Shown piece after piece: positions 22,928-32,700 of a stretch of 64,000 bases of DNA (positions within the stretch are counted from its first letter, which is position 1; each line of letters starts with the position of its first letter). The notes under the pieces were generated by a model that worked only from the letters and a program-made list of their open reading frames with translations, searched no databases and was not told where the DNA came from. The DNA is from a virus. Location: IMG/VR virus record IMGVR_UViG_3300032298_000540, positions 1 through 64,000 of that record; one strand, given 5' to 3'. The position numbers were made by a program, and so were the translations under genes.

Positions 22928-23338
22928 ATGCTTTATCAACACACCAAAACCGGCGCTCGGATTAAAGTTATTAGTGAATGGGATAATGGCGAATGGTTCA
23001 TGGTCGAAGACCAGGACGGTCGCCTTTATACCGTTTACAAGACTGAAATCAAGCCGGATGAGTCCGCTAATAAAACGGTTAAGACTCTACAGGTAAAAGA
23101 TAAAGCAGCAAAGGAAGCACCCCGTGCCTTTCCCCCAGATCATCGCTTGAATCTTAATTCAGCAACCGCTCAAATGATTGCTGATCATATTAAAGGGATT
23201 GGTCTCAAGACAGCACGTGAGATTAAAGACATACAGATGAGTCTTTCTGGTGAAAAGTTCAGTAATCTAGATCAGTTAAAACAGATTAAACGTGTTGATT
23301 GGGACTCTGTATTTGCTGCTGATTTGGTACGTGTGTGA
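22928..23338 (+). CDS. helix-hairpin-helix protein, 136 aa
   Basis: The N-terminal domain (about residues 1-45) is a small beta unit with W-D-N-G-E-W-F-M-V-E-D-Q-D-G-R, perhaps an SH3-like fold. The C-terminal half has L-N-L-N-S-A-T-A then I-K-G-I-G-L-K-T-A-R-E-I, the ComEA-type helix-hairpin-helix pattern that binds DNA without sequence specificity. It lies between capsid and peptidase genes, so it may be a head or connector protein touching packaged DNA. Confidence 0.65.
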   Translation: MLYQHTKTGARIKVISEWDNGEWFMVEDQDGRLYTVYKTEIKPDESANKTVKTLQVKDKAAKEAPRAFPPDHRLNLNSATAQMIADHIKGIGLKTAREIKDIQMSLSGEKFSNLDQLKQIKRVDWDSVFAADLVRV

Positions 23339-23343
23339 TGTAA

Positions 23344-23372
23344 GCCCTGCTTCGGCGGGGCTTCTTCATTTT
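23344..23372 (+). terminator. rho-independent terminator after capsid genes
   Basis: GCCCTGC-TTCG-GCGGGGC is followed by a T-rich stretch, 5 nt after the HhH-protein stop. It ends the portal-capsid transcript. Confidence 0.85.
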
Positions 23373-23377
23373 AGAAT
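23372..23377 (+). promoter_or_regulatory. TAGAAT box after terminator
   Basis: TAGAATTGAAAT lies 17 nt before the ATG at 23395 and directly follows the terminator, which makes it a likely restart of transcription. Confidence 0.45.
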
Positions 23378-23394
23378 TGAAATAAAGTAGTAAA

Positions 23395-24126
23395 ATGACA
23401 AATTCAGGTGGTAGGTTTTTTGTAGGCAATATTGGCAGTACTGGTACAGCCACTGGTCCTCATATTCATAAATATGTCAAGGATTTAAAGACAGGTTCTT
23501 ATATTGATCCATCGACAATTAAAAGCGCTTTAACCGGGATTCAGATAGGAGAGAAAAGAACTCCTTTGGTTAGACGTACCTCTACAGGTGGTTTTGAGTG
23601 GAATCCTGATACAGGATTAGTAGTTACCTCACCGTTTGGCCGAAGGACAGCACCAACGGCAGGAGCATCGACTGATCATAGAGGCATCGATTTTGGTGGC
23701 ACAGCTGGAACACCAGTTTATTTACAAGGTTATGGTAAAGCTTTACCTGTACCATCAGCAGGTGGTTACGGTAACTTAATGACGTTTAAAACAGCAGATA
23801 ATAAATATGAATTAGGTTTTGGTCATATGAGTAAGCTGGGACCAGAAGCCCAAATATATGCATCAAATTTAAACACAAAGCCAACGGCACCTGCATTACC
23901 AGCATCTGATTTTGCTGTTTACAATCAGGGACAGCAAGCAGGACAAGGGTTAGGTGCCTTAGCAACATTAGGTTTTATGAGTAAATTATTAGGAGATGCA
24001 AAAAGCAGTAGGAGTAGTTCTAGTGGTTTGTATAGTAGTTTAATAGGATCTTTATTAAAACCTGAACAAAATACAACTACTGATTTCTTGATGAACTATA
24101 TGATGAATAATCCTTATGAAGTATAA
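23395..24126 (+). CDS. M23-type peptidase, halves in permuted order
   Basis: M23 (LytM-like) zinc endopeptidases cut peptidoglycan cross-bridges. The ligand-bearing motifs are visible but rearranged. At the N-terminus is G-S-T-G-T-A-T-G-P-H-I-H (His23, His25) and Y-I-D-P, normally the C-terminal half. After a linker come T-S-P-F-G-R-R, D-H-R-G-I-D (His95, Asp99), G-G-Y-G-N and G-H-M-S (His144). The C-terminal ~90 residues are Gly/Ser-rich. A terminator precedes the ATG, so it is not a fragment of a larger upstream gene. Likely a virion-associated murein hydrolase. Confidence 0.72.
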   Translation: MTNSGGRFFVGNIGSTGTATGPHIHKYVKDLKTGSYIDPSTIKSALTGIQIGEKRTPLVRRTSTGGFEWNPDTGLVVTSPFGRRTAPTAGASTDHRGIDFGGTAGTPVYLQGYGKALPVPSAGGYGNLMTFKTADNKYELGFGHMSKLGPEAQIYASNLNTKPTAPALPASDFAVYNQGQQAGQGLGALATLGFMSKLLGDAKSSRSSSSGLYSSLIGSLLKPEQNTTTDFLMNYMMNNPYEV

Positions 24127-24142
24127 GGTTGATTTATTACAC

Positions 24143-24152
24143 CTATAATAAA
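24143..24152 (+). promoter_or_regulatory. CTATAATAAA promoter box
   Basis: TATAAT lies ~22 nt before the GTG at 24172, in the gap after the peptidase stop. Confidence 0.45.
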
Positions 24153-24171
24153 AGAATGATGGTAACAAGAA

Positions 24172-24633
24172 GTGCAGCTATCTGATTTTGATAAAAGTAG
24201 AGTAAGGTATCATCTAGGGTATTTTACTGTTTCTATTCCAGCGGGAGACTACGCTCGTCTAGAAGAAGCATTGAATACTGTACCAGATTCTTATTTCTAC
24301 AATAAGATCACTATTCAGATTGGGCGTTGTGATACAGCTGAAAAGAAAACTGAAGTTGCAACATCTCCTTCCACAAGGATTGAAAGCATCCTTGGAGACG
24401 TAGACCGTACTATCCGATCTTCTAATGCAAAAGAAGCCCTTAAAGTATGGGATGAAATATACTTGTATGAAACAAATCGGCTAGCAATGATTCTTTATGT
24501 ACCAAATTATAAAGATCCATTCCAAGCACGTTATCGTTATGAACGTTCAGGTGCTGAATATATTCAAGCATTACCTGGACCCGCTGATACTGCCGTAGGT
24601 AGTAATCTTTATCTTCACGTAAACCATAGGTAG
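24172..24633 (+). CDS. putative head-tail connector protein, 153 aa
   Basis: It begins M-Q-L-S-D-F-D-K-S-R-V-R-Y-H-L-G-Y with G-D-Y-A-R-L-E-E-A-L after it, and ends A-L-P-G-P-A-D-T-A-V-G. I associate this start and end pattern with small conserved connector-type proteins of cyanobacterial phages. GTG start. Four nt separate it from the next gene. Family assignment is by recollection only. Confidence 0.5.
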   Translation: MQLSDFDKSRVRYHLGYFTVSIPAGDYARLEEALNTVPDSYFYNKITIQIGRCDTAEKKTEVATSPSTRIESILGDVDRTIRSSNAKEALKVWDEIYLYETNRLAMILYVPNYKDPFQARYRYERSGAEYIQALPGPADTAVGSNLYLHVNHR

Positions 24634-24637
24634 TATC

Positions 24638-25456
24638 ATGAATCCAGTTCAAAAATTATTACAAAGTATTTCAGGATCAGGTATTCAACGTGTTGCTGAA
24701 TCTCTTCTTCCAAAACAAGCATTTAATCCCATTGGCGGTGTGGGTGGTTTAATTCAAAATTTAAATAAATTAACACCAGCGGGTGCAGTAAAGCCAGGAC
24801 TTAAACTTGGAGGTACTATCACAGGAATAGGGGATGTAATACTGACAGGATACAAAGGATCTGTACAACAAAACGAATTAGGAGGACTTCTTTCTCCTAC
24901 AGGAGCTGCCTACGGTGCAGCACGTATGCTTACAGGAGGTCCCTTTTCGCTATTACCTGAAATAATGGATATAAAAATACCACGAACTTCAGGTACACAA
25001 ACAAAAAAAGGGACATTAGATACAGGACGTTACATCCCTGGCGACCAACAAAAAACTATTTTTACAAAACAATTTGATCCAGCACCTCCCGTTACTACTC
25101 CTCCTGTTAATACAGGATCTACGCAAGCAGGTACTCTAAACACTGGTATAGGATCACCAGATCAACGACGTGTAATAGAAGAACGTAATTATCAAACTCA
25201 ATTAAGTAATGCTAAACAACAATATGCCACACCTGATCCTATGTCTTCAGACTTTCAAGGATATCCAAATGAATTAGCTGCTCAGTATGGATTAGAGCAA
25301 TCCTACGGACAAGAATTAAAACAAGCTGGAACCTTAGTACCCCAGTTACAAGAAGCAGGAGCAGGCGCTGGTATGACACCTGAAAACTTTGCAGCCTGGG
25401 CTAAAGCTAATCCAGGACTTGCTGTACGTTTACTAAGTCAAGGACAAAGAAACTAA
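24638..25456 (+). CDS. hypothetical virion protein, 272 aa
   Basis: The N-terminus resembles that of the gene at 16841 (M-N-P-x-Q-K-L-L). It has a Gly-rich first half with a weakly hydrophobic stretch (G-L-K-L-G-G-T-I-T-G-I-G-D-V-I-L), a Pro/Thr linker and a helical Gln/Glu-rich C-terminus. The next gene starts 1 nt after its stop. Function unknown. Confidence 0.5.
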   Translation: MNPVQKLLQSISGSGIQRVAESLLPKQAFNPIGGVGGLIQNLNKLTPAGAVKPGLKLGGTITGIGDVILTGYKGSVQQNELGGLLSPTGAAYGAARMLTGGPFSLLPEIMDIKIPRTSGTQTKKGTLDTGRYIPGDQQKTIFTKQFDPAPPVTTPPVNTGSTQAGTLNTGIGSPDQRRVIEERNYQTQLSNAKQQYATPDPMSSDFQGYPNELAAQYGLEQSYGQELKQAGTLVPQLQEAGAGAGMTPENFAAWAKANPGLAVRLLSQGQRN

Positions 25457-25457
25457 A

Positions 25458-26123
25458 ATGGCACCTAACGTTATTAGTCCACAAGCGGCTGCTCTTTTAA
25501 GAGTTATCCGCCACGCAGAAGGAACTGCTGGTCCAAAGGGATATTCTACGATGTTTGGTGGAGGTCAATTTGATCCATCAAAAGGACATCCAGATCGAGT
25601 TGTAAAAAGTGGTGGGTATTCTTCAGCCGCAGCAGGTGCGTACCAATTTATGCCAGATACCTGGAGAGGCGTGTCAAGTAAACTTAAACTTCCAGACTTC
25701 TCTCCCGGTTCACAAGATTTAGGTGCCTTACAGTTAATTAGAGCACGTGGTGTAAATCCAGATCAGCCATTAACACCGCAAAGTTTAAATAAATTAGCCC
25801 CTGAGTGGGCATCTTTACCTACACTAAAAGGTACTAGTTACTATGGACAACCTGTAAAAGCTGTTAAAGAATTATTAAATATATATCAACAAAATTTGAA
25901 TCCTGATCCTTCTTCTGTACCAAAGAAACCACAACAACTGTCACAAGCACCAGACACTCTAAGACAAGTTTCAGCCGGTAACTTATTCGGAGGAATGACA
26001 ATGGAAAGCCTTATGAAACAAGGCATACAAGAAGAACTTTTAACTAATTTGATTCAACCAGAAGAAGATAAAACCAATTTATTTGCTCAACTTTTAAATC
26101 AAACTAGACCATATTACAGTTGA
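25458..26123 (+). CDS. lysozyme-like virion protein, 221 aa
   Basis: The N-terminal ~110 residues match the phage-lambda-like muramidase layout: I-R-H-A-E-G-T-A-G with the probable catalytic Glu, Y-S-T-M-F-G-G-G-Q-F-D, H-P-D-R, S-S-A-A-A-G-A-Y-Q-F-M-P and W-R-G-V-S-S-K-L. It would cleave the glycan backbone of peptidoglycan. The C-terminal half is polar, probably a virion-anchoring part. It lies in the structural block, so it may act during entry rather than lysis. Confidence 0.75.
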   Translation: MAPNVISPQAAALLRVIRHAEGTAGPKGYSTMFGGGQFDPSKGHPDRVVKSGGYSSAAAGAYQFMPDTWRGVSSKLKLPDFSPGSQDLGALQLIRARGVNPDQPLTPQSLNKLAPEWASLPTLKGTSYYGQPVKAVKELLNIYQQNLNPDPSSVPKKPQQLSQAPDTLRQVSAGNLFGGMTMESLMKQGIQEELLTNLIQPEEDKTNLFAQLLNQTRPYYS

Positions 26124-26129
26124 ATAAGC

Positions 26130-26135
26130 TAGAAT
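26130..26135 (+). promoter_or_regulatory. TAGAAT box before 26164 gene
   Basis: GCTAGAATTTAAA lies 28 nt before the TTG start at 26164, right after the previous stop. Confidence 0.45.
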
Positions 26136-26163
26136 TTAAATACGAAGAATTAAGGTAAGGAAC

Positions 26164-26949
26164 TTGTCATCTACTTCCACGAATAAACAACCTCTGTTTA
26201 TTGATCGTCCTTTATTTGATACAGTTCGTGTAACGACACAAACAGTTGGTAGTGCAGGTTCTAATACATTAGAAGTTCAAGGGGGACAAGCTCCTTCTAT
26301 TCTTGTTGATGTAGATGCTGCTCTTAGTGATGATACAAATAATGGTGTTGTTATAGACGCTATTACAATTACTCGCAGTGATTTTTATCGTCCTGCGGAC
26401 TACACTCTGAGTGCAAGTACATCAGGTACGGTTGTTTCAATTGCAAGTGGTCAAATTGTTAATGTAACAACAACAGGAAGTTTCACTGGTGCAGGTGTTG
26501 TTGAGAGCGGTGTTGGTCATTACACATATACAGGATCAACTACATTAACTGGCGTTAATACAACACTTCGTTATTCAGGGGGTACTTCTTCAGGCTTTAC
26601 ATATAAAGGTGTATCTTATGGGCAACAACCTGCTGTAACTTTTGTCTTTTACCAAACACGGGGTACAACAGTACCGATCCCTGCTTCTTTTGATTATCAT
26701 ATATTGTTTTCTAAGACTGTTACTGATGGGGTCGATACAATCGATTGTTCAGATGTAATGCCTCAGTTAGCGGCTCCTGTCATGTCAGCGGGTAATACCA
26801 GTGGGTTAGGTAGTACTGCACCACTACGTAATAAAGGAATCTACCTGGAACGGGGCGACCGTTTATACGTAGGTGTTTTTCCTGATGGGCCTAATGTTGG
26901 CGGGTATACTCCAGGGGCATATGTGTACGCACAAGGTGGCTTCTTCTAA
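26164..26949 (+). CDS. structural protein candidate, 261 aa
   Basis: TTG start after AAGGTAAGGAAC. Beta-rich, with Ser/Thr/Gly (S-G-T-V-V-S-I-A-S-G, Y-T-G-S-T-T-L-T-G-V) and few charges, typical of capsid-exterior or tail proteins. A T-P-G-A-Y-V-Y-A-Q-G-G-F-F end could be a strand-exchange tail. The next gene follows after 2 nt. Function unknown. Confidence 0.55.
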   Translation: MSSTSTNKQPLFIDRPLFDTVRVTTQTVGSAGSNTLEVQGGQAPSILVDVDAALSDDTNNGVVIDAITITRSDFYRPADYTLSASTSGTVVSIASGQIVNVTTTGSFTGAGVVESGVGHYTYTGSTTLTGVNTTLRYSGGTSSGFTYKGVSYGQQPAVTFVFYQTRGTTVPIPASFDYHILFSKTVTDGVDTIDCSDVMPQLAAPVMSAGNTSGLGSTAPLRNKGIYLERGDRLYVGVFPDGPNVGGYTPGAYVYAQGGFF

Positions 26950-26951
26950 TA

Positions 26952-28520
26952 ATGCCTTTTAAAGGTAATGATAATTTTGGATTCTTTGGTAGACCAAAAG
27001 ATTTTAAACCTTTTGAAATAAAGCCGATCACCACAGAATTTTCACAAGGTGGTGTCCCAGGTTCAATTACTGTATTAAACAGAGAATCAGCATGGGCTAG
27101 ATGGCGCCGTGGTTATGAAATATACTCTTCTAATATCTATAACAATCCATATGAATTTAAATTTATTTATAACATTCCCTTTCCTTCTGGGACGATAACT
27201 CCCTCCGGTTCCAATCCGACATCTATCGTCTCAGGTGCATTTAAAGGTTTTCCAACTCGAACAAAAGAATTTGGAATGCACTGGACTGGATTAAGACGAG
27301 GGGGAAATATGCGTACAGATAATCTACTTGATTCAGCTGGCACCAGGCTTTCTATCGCAGGTGTAACAGAAGATTCTTCTTATTGGTATGTACAATTAGC
27401 CGGAACCTGGAGTTCAGGTAATCCTTTACCTTCTCCTTTATTTGCCACGGTATCCGGTATAACAACACCTTTGAAACCAACTAATGGTGAAATACTAGAA
27501 GATAGAATTCTCACTGTTAGTGGTGAAGTGCTGACACCTGATTCTATTAATCCAGATACACAAAGAAGATATGGTTATGTCCAGGCTGTCTTGGCAGATG
27601 TCATTGAAGACACAGGCGTCCTAAAACTAAAAAAAGCAGGATCAGTAGAAGTAACACCTGATAAACAATTCTTAACCCCCTCGACAAAACCTCCTGCTAT
27701 TGGACGATTCCTGTTGACAGGTAATAGGTATGCTTGTACGTGTCAAGATTTTACACGCAGGGAATATACCTTCATGACAACAATCAATGATACAAGTAAA
27801 ACCAAAAGAAGAAAATATTTTCCTCACTCTAGTGTTGCTTCTGTTAAGCCAGGAAGACACGAAGATACTTTAAGTGACGGCGTATATAACAATAATGCAA
27901 TGGTAACATCTTTAGAAAATAGATCTTTGAATGTAGAAGCGCCTGCTGCATTGTTTGTACTACCGGATTCAATTGCAACATCAGCAGTAAACCGCCTATC
28001 AACAAGGGATAACCCTGGTATATATCAAGATTTTGGAGCTACGTATAAACGTAATATAGAAGCCCCATCGCTCCCTGGTAACAAACCAGATGGCTTACCT
28101 GTATATGAAGACTACACTGCTTCGCAAGATGTCATAACTTCGTTAGGAGATTATTGGGAACCAGTATTAGACGAAATGCGTTATTGCAAACATGTCTATG
28201 CACTTAAGTTTGCAGAGAGAGTATTTCCTCCTGAACCTTCCGATTATCCTGTTGAGTATGAATCAATGGCGGAATGGGAACAAACCTTGGTGCAAGAAGC
28301 AGAAAGTAATCAACAAAAATATGAAACGTTTCAAGTAACCAAAAATTCTTTAAGCTATATGGATGTTCCTCCTTATAATTGCCAGTCCCCAACTGTTGCA
28401 CCCATGCTGCAAAAATTATTTAATATTCCTAATCAAATTGTATTTTTATCAGGGTTCACCATGATAGACAAGACAGGGCGCACATATGTACCAGCCTCAG
28501 GTGAAAAACCTTCTCTTTAG
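26952..28520 (+). CDS. large structural protein candidate, 522 aa
   Basis: Mixed beta-rich protein with many aromatic residues. Notable parts are G-M-H-W-T-G-L-R-R-G-G-N, a Cys-containing segment A-C-T-C-Q-D-F-T-R and a charged C-terminal region with W-E-Q-T-L-V-Q-E-A-E. No known domain was recognised. It is the last gene before a promoter-bearing gap, so it closes the main structural block. A tail-tip or baseplate role is possible. Confidence 0.5.
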   Translation: MPFKGNDNFGFFGRPKDFKPFEIKPITTEFSQGGVPGSITVLNRESAWARWRRGYEIYSSNIYNNPYEFKFIYNIPFPSGTITPSGSNPTSIVSGAFKGFPTRTKEFGMHWTGLRRGGNMRTDNLLDSAGTRLSIAGVTEDSSYWYVQLAGTWSSGNPLPSPLFATVSGITTPLKPTNGEILEDRILTVSGEVLTPDSINPDTQRRYGYVQAVLADVIEDTGVLKLKKAGSVEVTPDKQFLTPSTKPPAIGRFLLTGNRYACTCQDFTRREYTFMTTINDTSKTKRRKYFPHSSVASVKPGRHEDTLSDGVYNNNAMVTSLENRSLNVEAPAALFVLPDSIATSAVNRLSTRDNPGIYQDFGATYKRNIEAPSLPGNKPDGLPVYEDYTASQDVITSLGDYWEPVLDEMRYCKHVYALKFAERVFPPEPSDYPVEYESMAEWEQTLVQEAESNQQKYETFQVTKNSLSYMDVPPYNCQSPTVAPMLQKLFNIPNQIVFLSGFTMIDKTGRTYVPASGEKPSL

Positions 28521-28530
28521 CGTTTTGTAG

Positions 28531-28536
28531 TATAAT
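28531..28536 (+). promoter_or_regulatory. TATAAT in near-palindromic TTGTA site
   Basis: TATAAT sits in TTGTAGTATAATACAA, which is nearly its own reverse complement, so the box may overlap an operator. It precedes a 100-nt leader with a GGCCGAC/GTCGGTTC hairpin (28567-28597). Confidence 0.4.
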
Positions 28537-28633
28537 ACAACAAAGGTTAAAACCTTGTAAGTTTAAGGGCCGACAAATCTTGTATTCAGGGTCGGTTCTG
28601 TCTATAGTCCAGGTAAAAATATGATCCCCTCCC

Positions 28634-29059
28634 ATGACCCACGTAATTTCCCCTCCTCTAGATCAGAGGATAGTTGACGATTTTTTCCAGCTGGCACAAA
28701 GCAGAAAAACCTATAAGCTAGCCTGGTTCTATGGAATGCTTGCAACCTTTGGTGTAAAAGCTGAACATCTCTGGGGGTTTACTTGGAACCCAGATGGTAC
28801 TATCAACATTCAAAACAAAAAGAAACCGATTCGACCCATGCATCCGCAGTGGGTTTTCTTGTTTCAACTAAAAGAAAAACAGCCTTCAGATCTTGAAGAC
28901 TGTTGGAAAGATGCTTGGTTACTAATCTATAAAGCAATGGCATGCAAAGAAGTTCAATGCAATGTGTTTGAACTACTCCTGGCCTACAAGATGCGTAAAG
29001 CCTTCTACAAGCCTGCTAAACCATCGAAGGTACTAGAACCTGCTCTTGCTTGCTCATAG
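28634..29059 (+). CDS. tyrosine-recombinase-like fragment, 141 aa
   Basis: The middle A-W-F-Y-G-M-L-A-T-F-G-V-K-A-E-H-L-W then D-G-T-I-N-I-Q-N-K-K-K-P-I-R-P-M-H-P resembles the first catalytic segment of phage integrases. The usual G-R-x-x-E Arg is replaced by Val-Lys and no C-terminal catalytic Tyr is obvious. L-L-A-Y-K-M-R-K-A-F-Y could echo the H-x-L-R-H box. If the kinship is real it is probably a catalytically dead relic or regulator. It overlaps the antisense excisionase-like gene by 44 nt. Confidence 0.35.
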   Translation: MTHVISPPLDQRIVDDFFQLAQSRKTYKLAWFYGMLATFGVKAEHLWGFTWNPDGTINIQNKKKPIRPMHPQWVFLFQLKEKQPSDLEDCWKDAWLLIYKAMACKEVQCNVFELLLAYKMRKAFYKPAKPSKVLEPALACS

Positions 29060-29264
29060 TCTTCTGAACAGCTCTGCGGTTCCATAGGTAACTTCCCCTG
29101 GAGTACGTCTTACCTTTAAAAGCAGCATAGTGACGCCCAAGCTTTAGCGTTCCATCATCCATCATGCTAATTAGCTTGGTGCGAGGAACTTCAAGCGTTT
29201 CTGCCATTTGATTGGTTGTCAACCATCCAGTGGGTGTGCACATAAAATAAAAGGCCTTGTACAT
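29016..29264 (-). CDS. excisionase-like helix-turn-helix protein, 82 aa
   Basis: It contains W-L-T-T-N-Q-M-A-E-T-L-E-V-P-R-T-K-L-I, a helix-turn-helix of the Xis/MerR-like type. Then comes D-G-T-L-K-L-G-R-H-Y and S-Y-L-W-N-R-R-A-V, the wing pattern of short cyanobacterial excisionase-like regulators. The start is the ATG at 29264; the frame opens upstream at a TTG (29297). It faces and overlaps the recombinase-like gene, a classic integrase/excisionase pairing. Confidence 0.55.
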   Translation of the reverse strand: MYKAFYFMCTPTGWLTTNQMAETLEVPRTKLISMMDDGTLKLGRHYAAFKGKTYSRGSYLWNRRAVQKTMSKQEQVLVPSMV

Positions 29265-29351
29265 GTTTACGATACACAAAAGGACACCTGATAGCAAGGA
29301 TTTAATAAAGGTTTTATAAGTTTACTATTCGTCACAGAGATTGGGCTATCT

Positions 29352-29357
29352 TAAAAT
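29352..29357 (+). promoter_or_regulatory. TAAAAT box before HNH gene
   Basis: CTTAAAATTAG lies 22 nt before the ATG at 29380. Confidence 0.35.
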
Positions 29358-29379
29358 TAGGTAATGGCAATTATAGAGT

Positions 29380-29760
29380 ATGTTCGCAACAGAGCATGAC
29401 CCTCTCGCCCTACTGGTTGAATTAACACCAAAGCTTGCCAAAAGACGTTTTCGAGAAGAGATATACAAATCCTGGGACCACTGCTGTGGTTATTGTGGGG
29501 CTACTGCAACTAGTCTTGACCACATAATTCCCCGCTTTAGGTCTGGCTCTAGTAATAGAAACAATCTTTTACCTTCTTGCCAGCAATGCAATAACCATAA
29601 AGGCAGTAGTAAAATGGAGGAATGGTATATGTCTCAAGCCTTTTTTAGTGATGATAAACTACAAAAAATTAAAGATTGGAGAAATCAAGAAGTTCTTGAC
29701 CTTTTCCAGTACACTAGTGATTATATTATTAATGAATTAAACAATAAAAATGCCTCCTGA
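29380..29760 (+). CDS. HNH endonuclease, 126 aa
   Basis: A canonical HNH core: C-C-G-Y-C-G (zinc), L-D-H-I-I-P-R (catalytic His), N-N-L-L-P-S-C-Q-Q-C-N-N-H-K-G-S (second zinc pair). It would nick or cut DNA. As a stand-alone gene it could be a homing nuclease, a terminase-assisting HNH or a host-DNA nuclease. The stop of this ORF overlaps the next gene's start by 11 nt. Confidence 0.88.
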   Translation: MFATEHDPLALLVELTPKLAKRRFREEIYKSWDHCCGYCGATATSLDHIIPRFRSGSSNRNNLLPSCQQCNNHKGSSKMEEWYMSQAFFSDDKLQKIKDWRNQEVLDLFQYTSDYIINELNNKNAS

Positions 29761-32700
29761 TTTTAATTGGCAGAGTTATCTAAACGCTAATCCGGATGTA
29801 GCTAATGCATTGGGGTACAGTGAAGATGCTGCTGTCAACCATTACTTAAATCATGGGCAATATGAAAATAGACCTTTAAGTTTTGATTGGCAAAGTTATT
29901 TAAACGCTAATCCTGATGTATCTAATGCACTGGGGTACAGTGAAGATGCTGCTATCAAGCACTACAGAGAATATGGATACAAAGAAAACCGTCAGTTAAG
30001 TGGCCCTCCTCCTCCTACACCTACTACACCTACTACACCTACTACACCTACACCTCCCCCCACACCTACGCCTCCTAATGTTTCAATAGGAACAATAGGT
30101 TCACGTATACCTGCATCTGAGATAGCACCGACAACAGCACCTTTGATTTATCAAGGGGTGACTATTCCTGTATATACTCAAAACAATATAGAACCTAATC
30201 TTGTTTATGATAAAACAAATAAAAAATGGATTAAAACTTCAGGTACAACAGATAATAAAACAGATCATGTAACAAATAACAAAACGGATTATCCAGCTGC
30301 TTACAGAACGGATTATAAAACAAATTACAGAATAGATTATATAACAGATTATAAAACAGACTATAAAACAGATTACCAAACAAATTTACCTACAGACGCA
30401 CCTACTAATAACGCTGCACAATATCAAACAGCAATTAATAATTATTTACAAGCAGGAGGGAAACAAAGCGGCCCAGCATGGACCAACATACAAAACACTA
30501 AAAAAAACTTAGAAGCAACAGATAAAAATAATGCAACTGCAAATCAAAATAACGCAGAGGCAAACGCAAGAAACGATCAATTAAACAAAGAAAACGCAAG
30601 TGCAAATAACACAAATACTACAACTAATACAGAGAATAGAAAAATAAATGAAGAAAACAGACAATTAAATAGCAATAATGAAAGGGCCAACAATGATAAT
30701 TTTAAAGCAAATGAAGAAAATAAAAAAACAAATGAAAACAATAAAATAGCAAATCAAAAAGGACAAGATTTTAATCAGCAAAATACTAATTTAAATAATC
30801 AAAATACCAAAAATAATCAAGCTTTTGATAAAACTTATTCCATTGCAGCTAATACAACAGGTGGTGATTACTTAGAAAAAAGAAACATGATAAGGCAACT
30901 TGAAAAAGAAGGTTTAATTAATGAAACAACAAAAAATAAATTAGAAACTGATTTTAAAACGTTTTATAGCAATGAAAAATTAACTCCGTGGGATCCAAAA
31001 ACAGCAGCTAAACCACCCTCTCCTGGTGGAACAAAGGAATTAGATCTTGCTTTCTATGCTAAACAAGTTCCCTCATTAACATCTCAATGGGCAGAAGCTG
31101 TCATTAATGATGATTTAGATATTGTAGGAAGGTATAACAATAATTGGAAAGATTACTTTTCTGCTCATTACACAACACAAGGAAGACTAAATGGTATCCG
31201 AGGATATGAAGAAGAATCAACAGATAGAGCAGATGATTATGTAGAGACACCAACAGACTTAGATAAACAACGCGTCATGGATGCGACGCTTGGTGCAGGT
31301 ACAGCTTTTGATACATTAATTAAATCAATATTAGGTCCAAAGGAAGAAGAAGAGACTAAACAGTATTCAGCATTAGTAGAAAACACATTAAAAGATACGA
31401 TTGCAAAATTGAACAAAGTTAAAAATCAAGAATTACAATGGGACCTTTACCGTAATCTAGATGGCTTTACTGAAGTAATGGATTTAAATAAAACCTTAGC
31501 CAATTCTATTATGGGAGATTCAGGAATTGGTGGTTATTTAGCGGCAAGCGCAAAGAAAACAGAAGCTGAATTAACAACAGATTTAGAAACACAATTAGAA
31601 AAAGCTACTGGTCTTCAAAGTAATGTTACATACAATTGGCAAAAATGGTTTGATGATCAATTAACTGAAAAATACGGAATTGATTATAAGCAATTTCAAG
31701 CAACAGAAGATACACTTGACATCGTTAACACAGCTTTAAAAACAGATGCTACAAAAATATACGACAAGCAGGGTAAAAAATTTACGGATGAGTTTATAAA
31801 AAAAGCTGGCTTTAATACAAATGAAGCTCTTACTGAATTCTTAAACAAACAAGGAGTAACGGGGACAGATTTATTAACTCGTTTGCAAAATCCTACTTCA
31901 AATATACAAACAGAATTAACAACTTTAAAAACAAATTTAGAAAAGAAAGTTACAGAAATAGATGCAACCAAGAATAGAGATTTAAAATTAACATACAAAG
32001 GTGCTGATAGCATTCCAGAAGAAGTTAAAGTAGAAGCTTCGTTTGCACGTCAATTTATTGATGAATACTTAAAACCTAGATTTGATTTTTCAAAATCTAT
32101 GGATGAGTTCCGCGATTATTTAAACGTTATTGAAAAAGATAAAAACATATTTCAAACAACAGACCGTTTAACTGAAGTAAAAACGTATGCACAAAGTGTA
32201 GCAAAAGCAATAGCTCCGGATTTAAACACACGTTTTAATTATGCTTTTGGACAAACAGAAGAGGGAGGAACAGATTTTTATTTTAATCCAGTAGATAAAT
32301 ATGCTCCACCTGAAATGCAAGCTACTTATAAAAAACAAAAGGACATGGTAGCAAAAGATTGGGAAACAGCTAAGAATAATCCCAATGCATTAGTAAACCC
32401 AAGTATGCCGTATCTAGGAACATGGGCAGAGAATGCATACATGTACAACGTAAAAGATTTATCTAATAAAAATAATTTTGCTAAATTACATTATCAAATT
32501 ATTGGTTCTTTGCCTGCTTTTGGTTTTGACCCAGCTATGAATCCAAGCTCAGTACTAAAAGTAAAATTTGAAAGTCCTATCACAACAAAAGCAGCATCGA
32601 TAGAAACAGTCTTTGGTGAGTTTACAACACCTGAAAGTTATGCTGATACAATATTAAAAAATATTGATCCTTTTGCAGATAAAGAAACATGGGAAAAATT

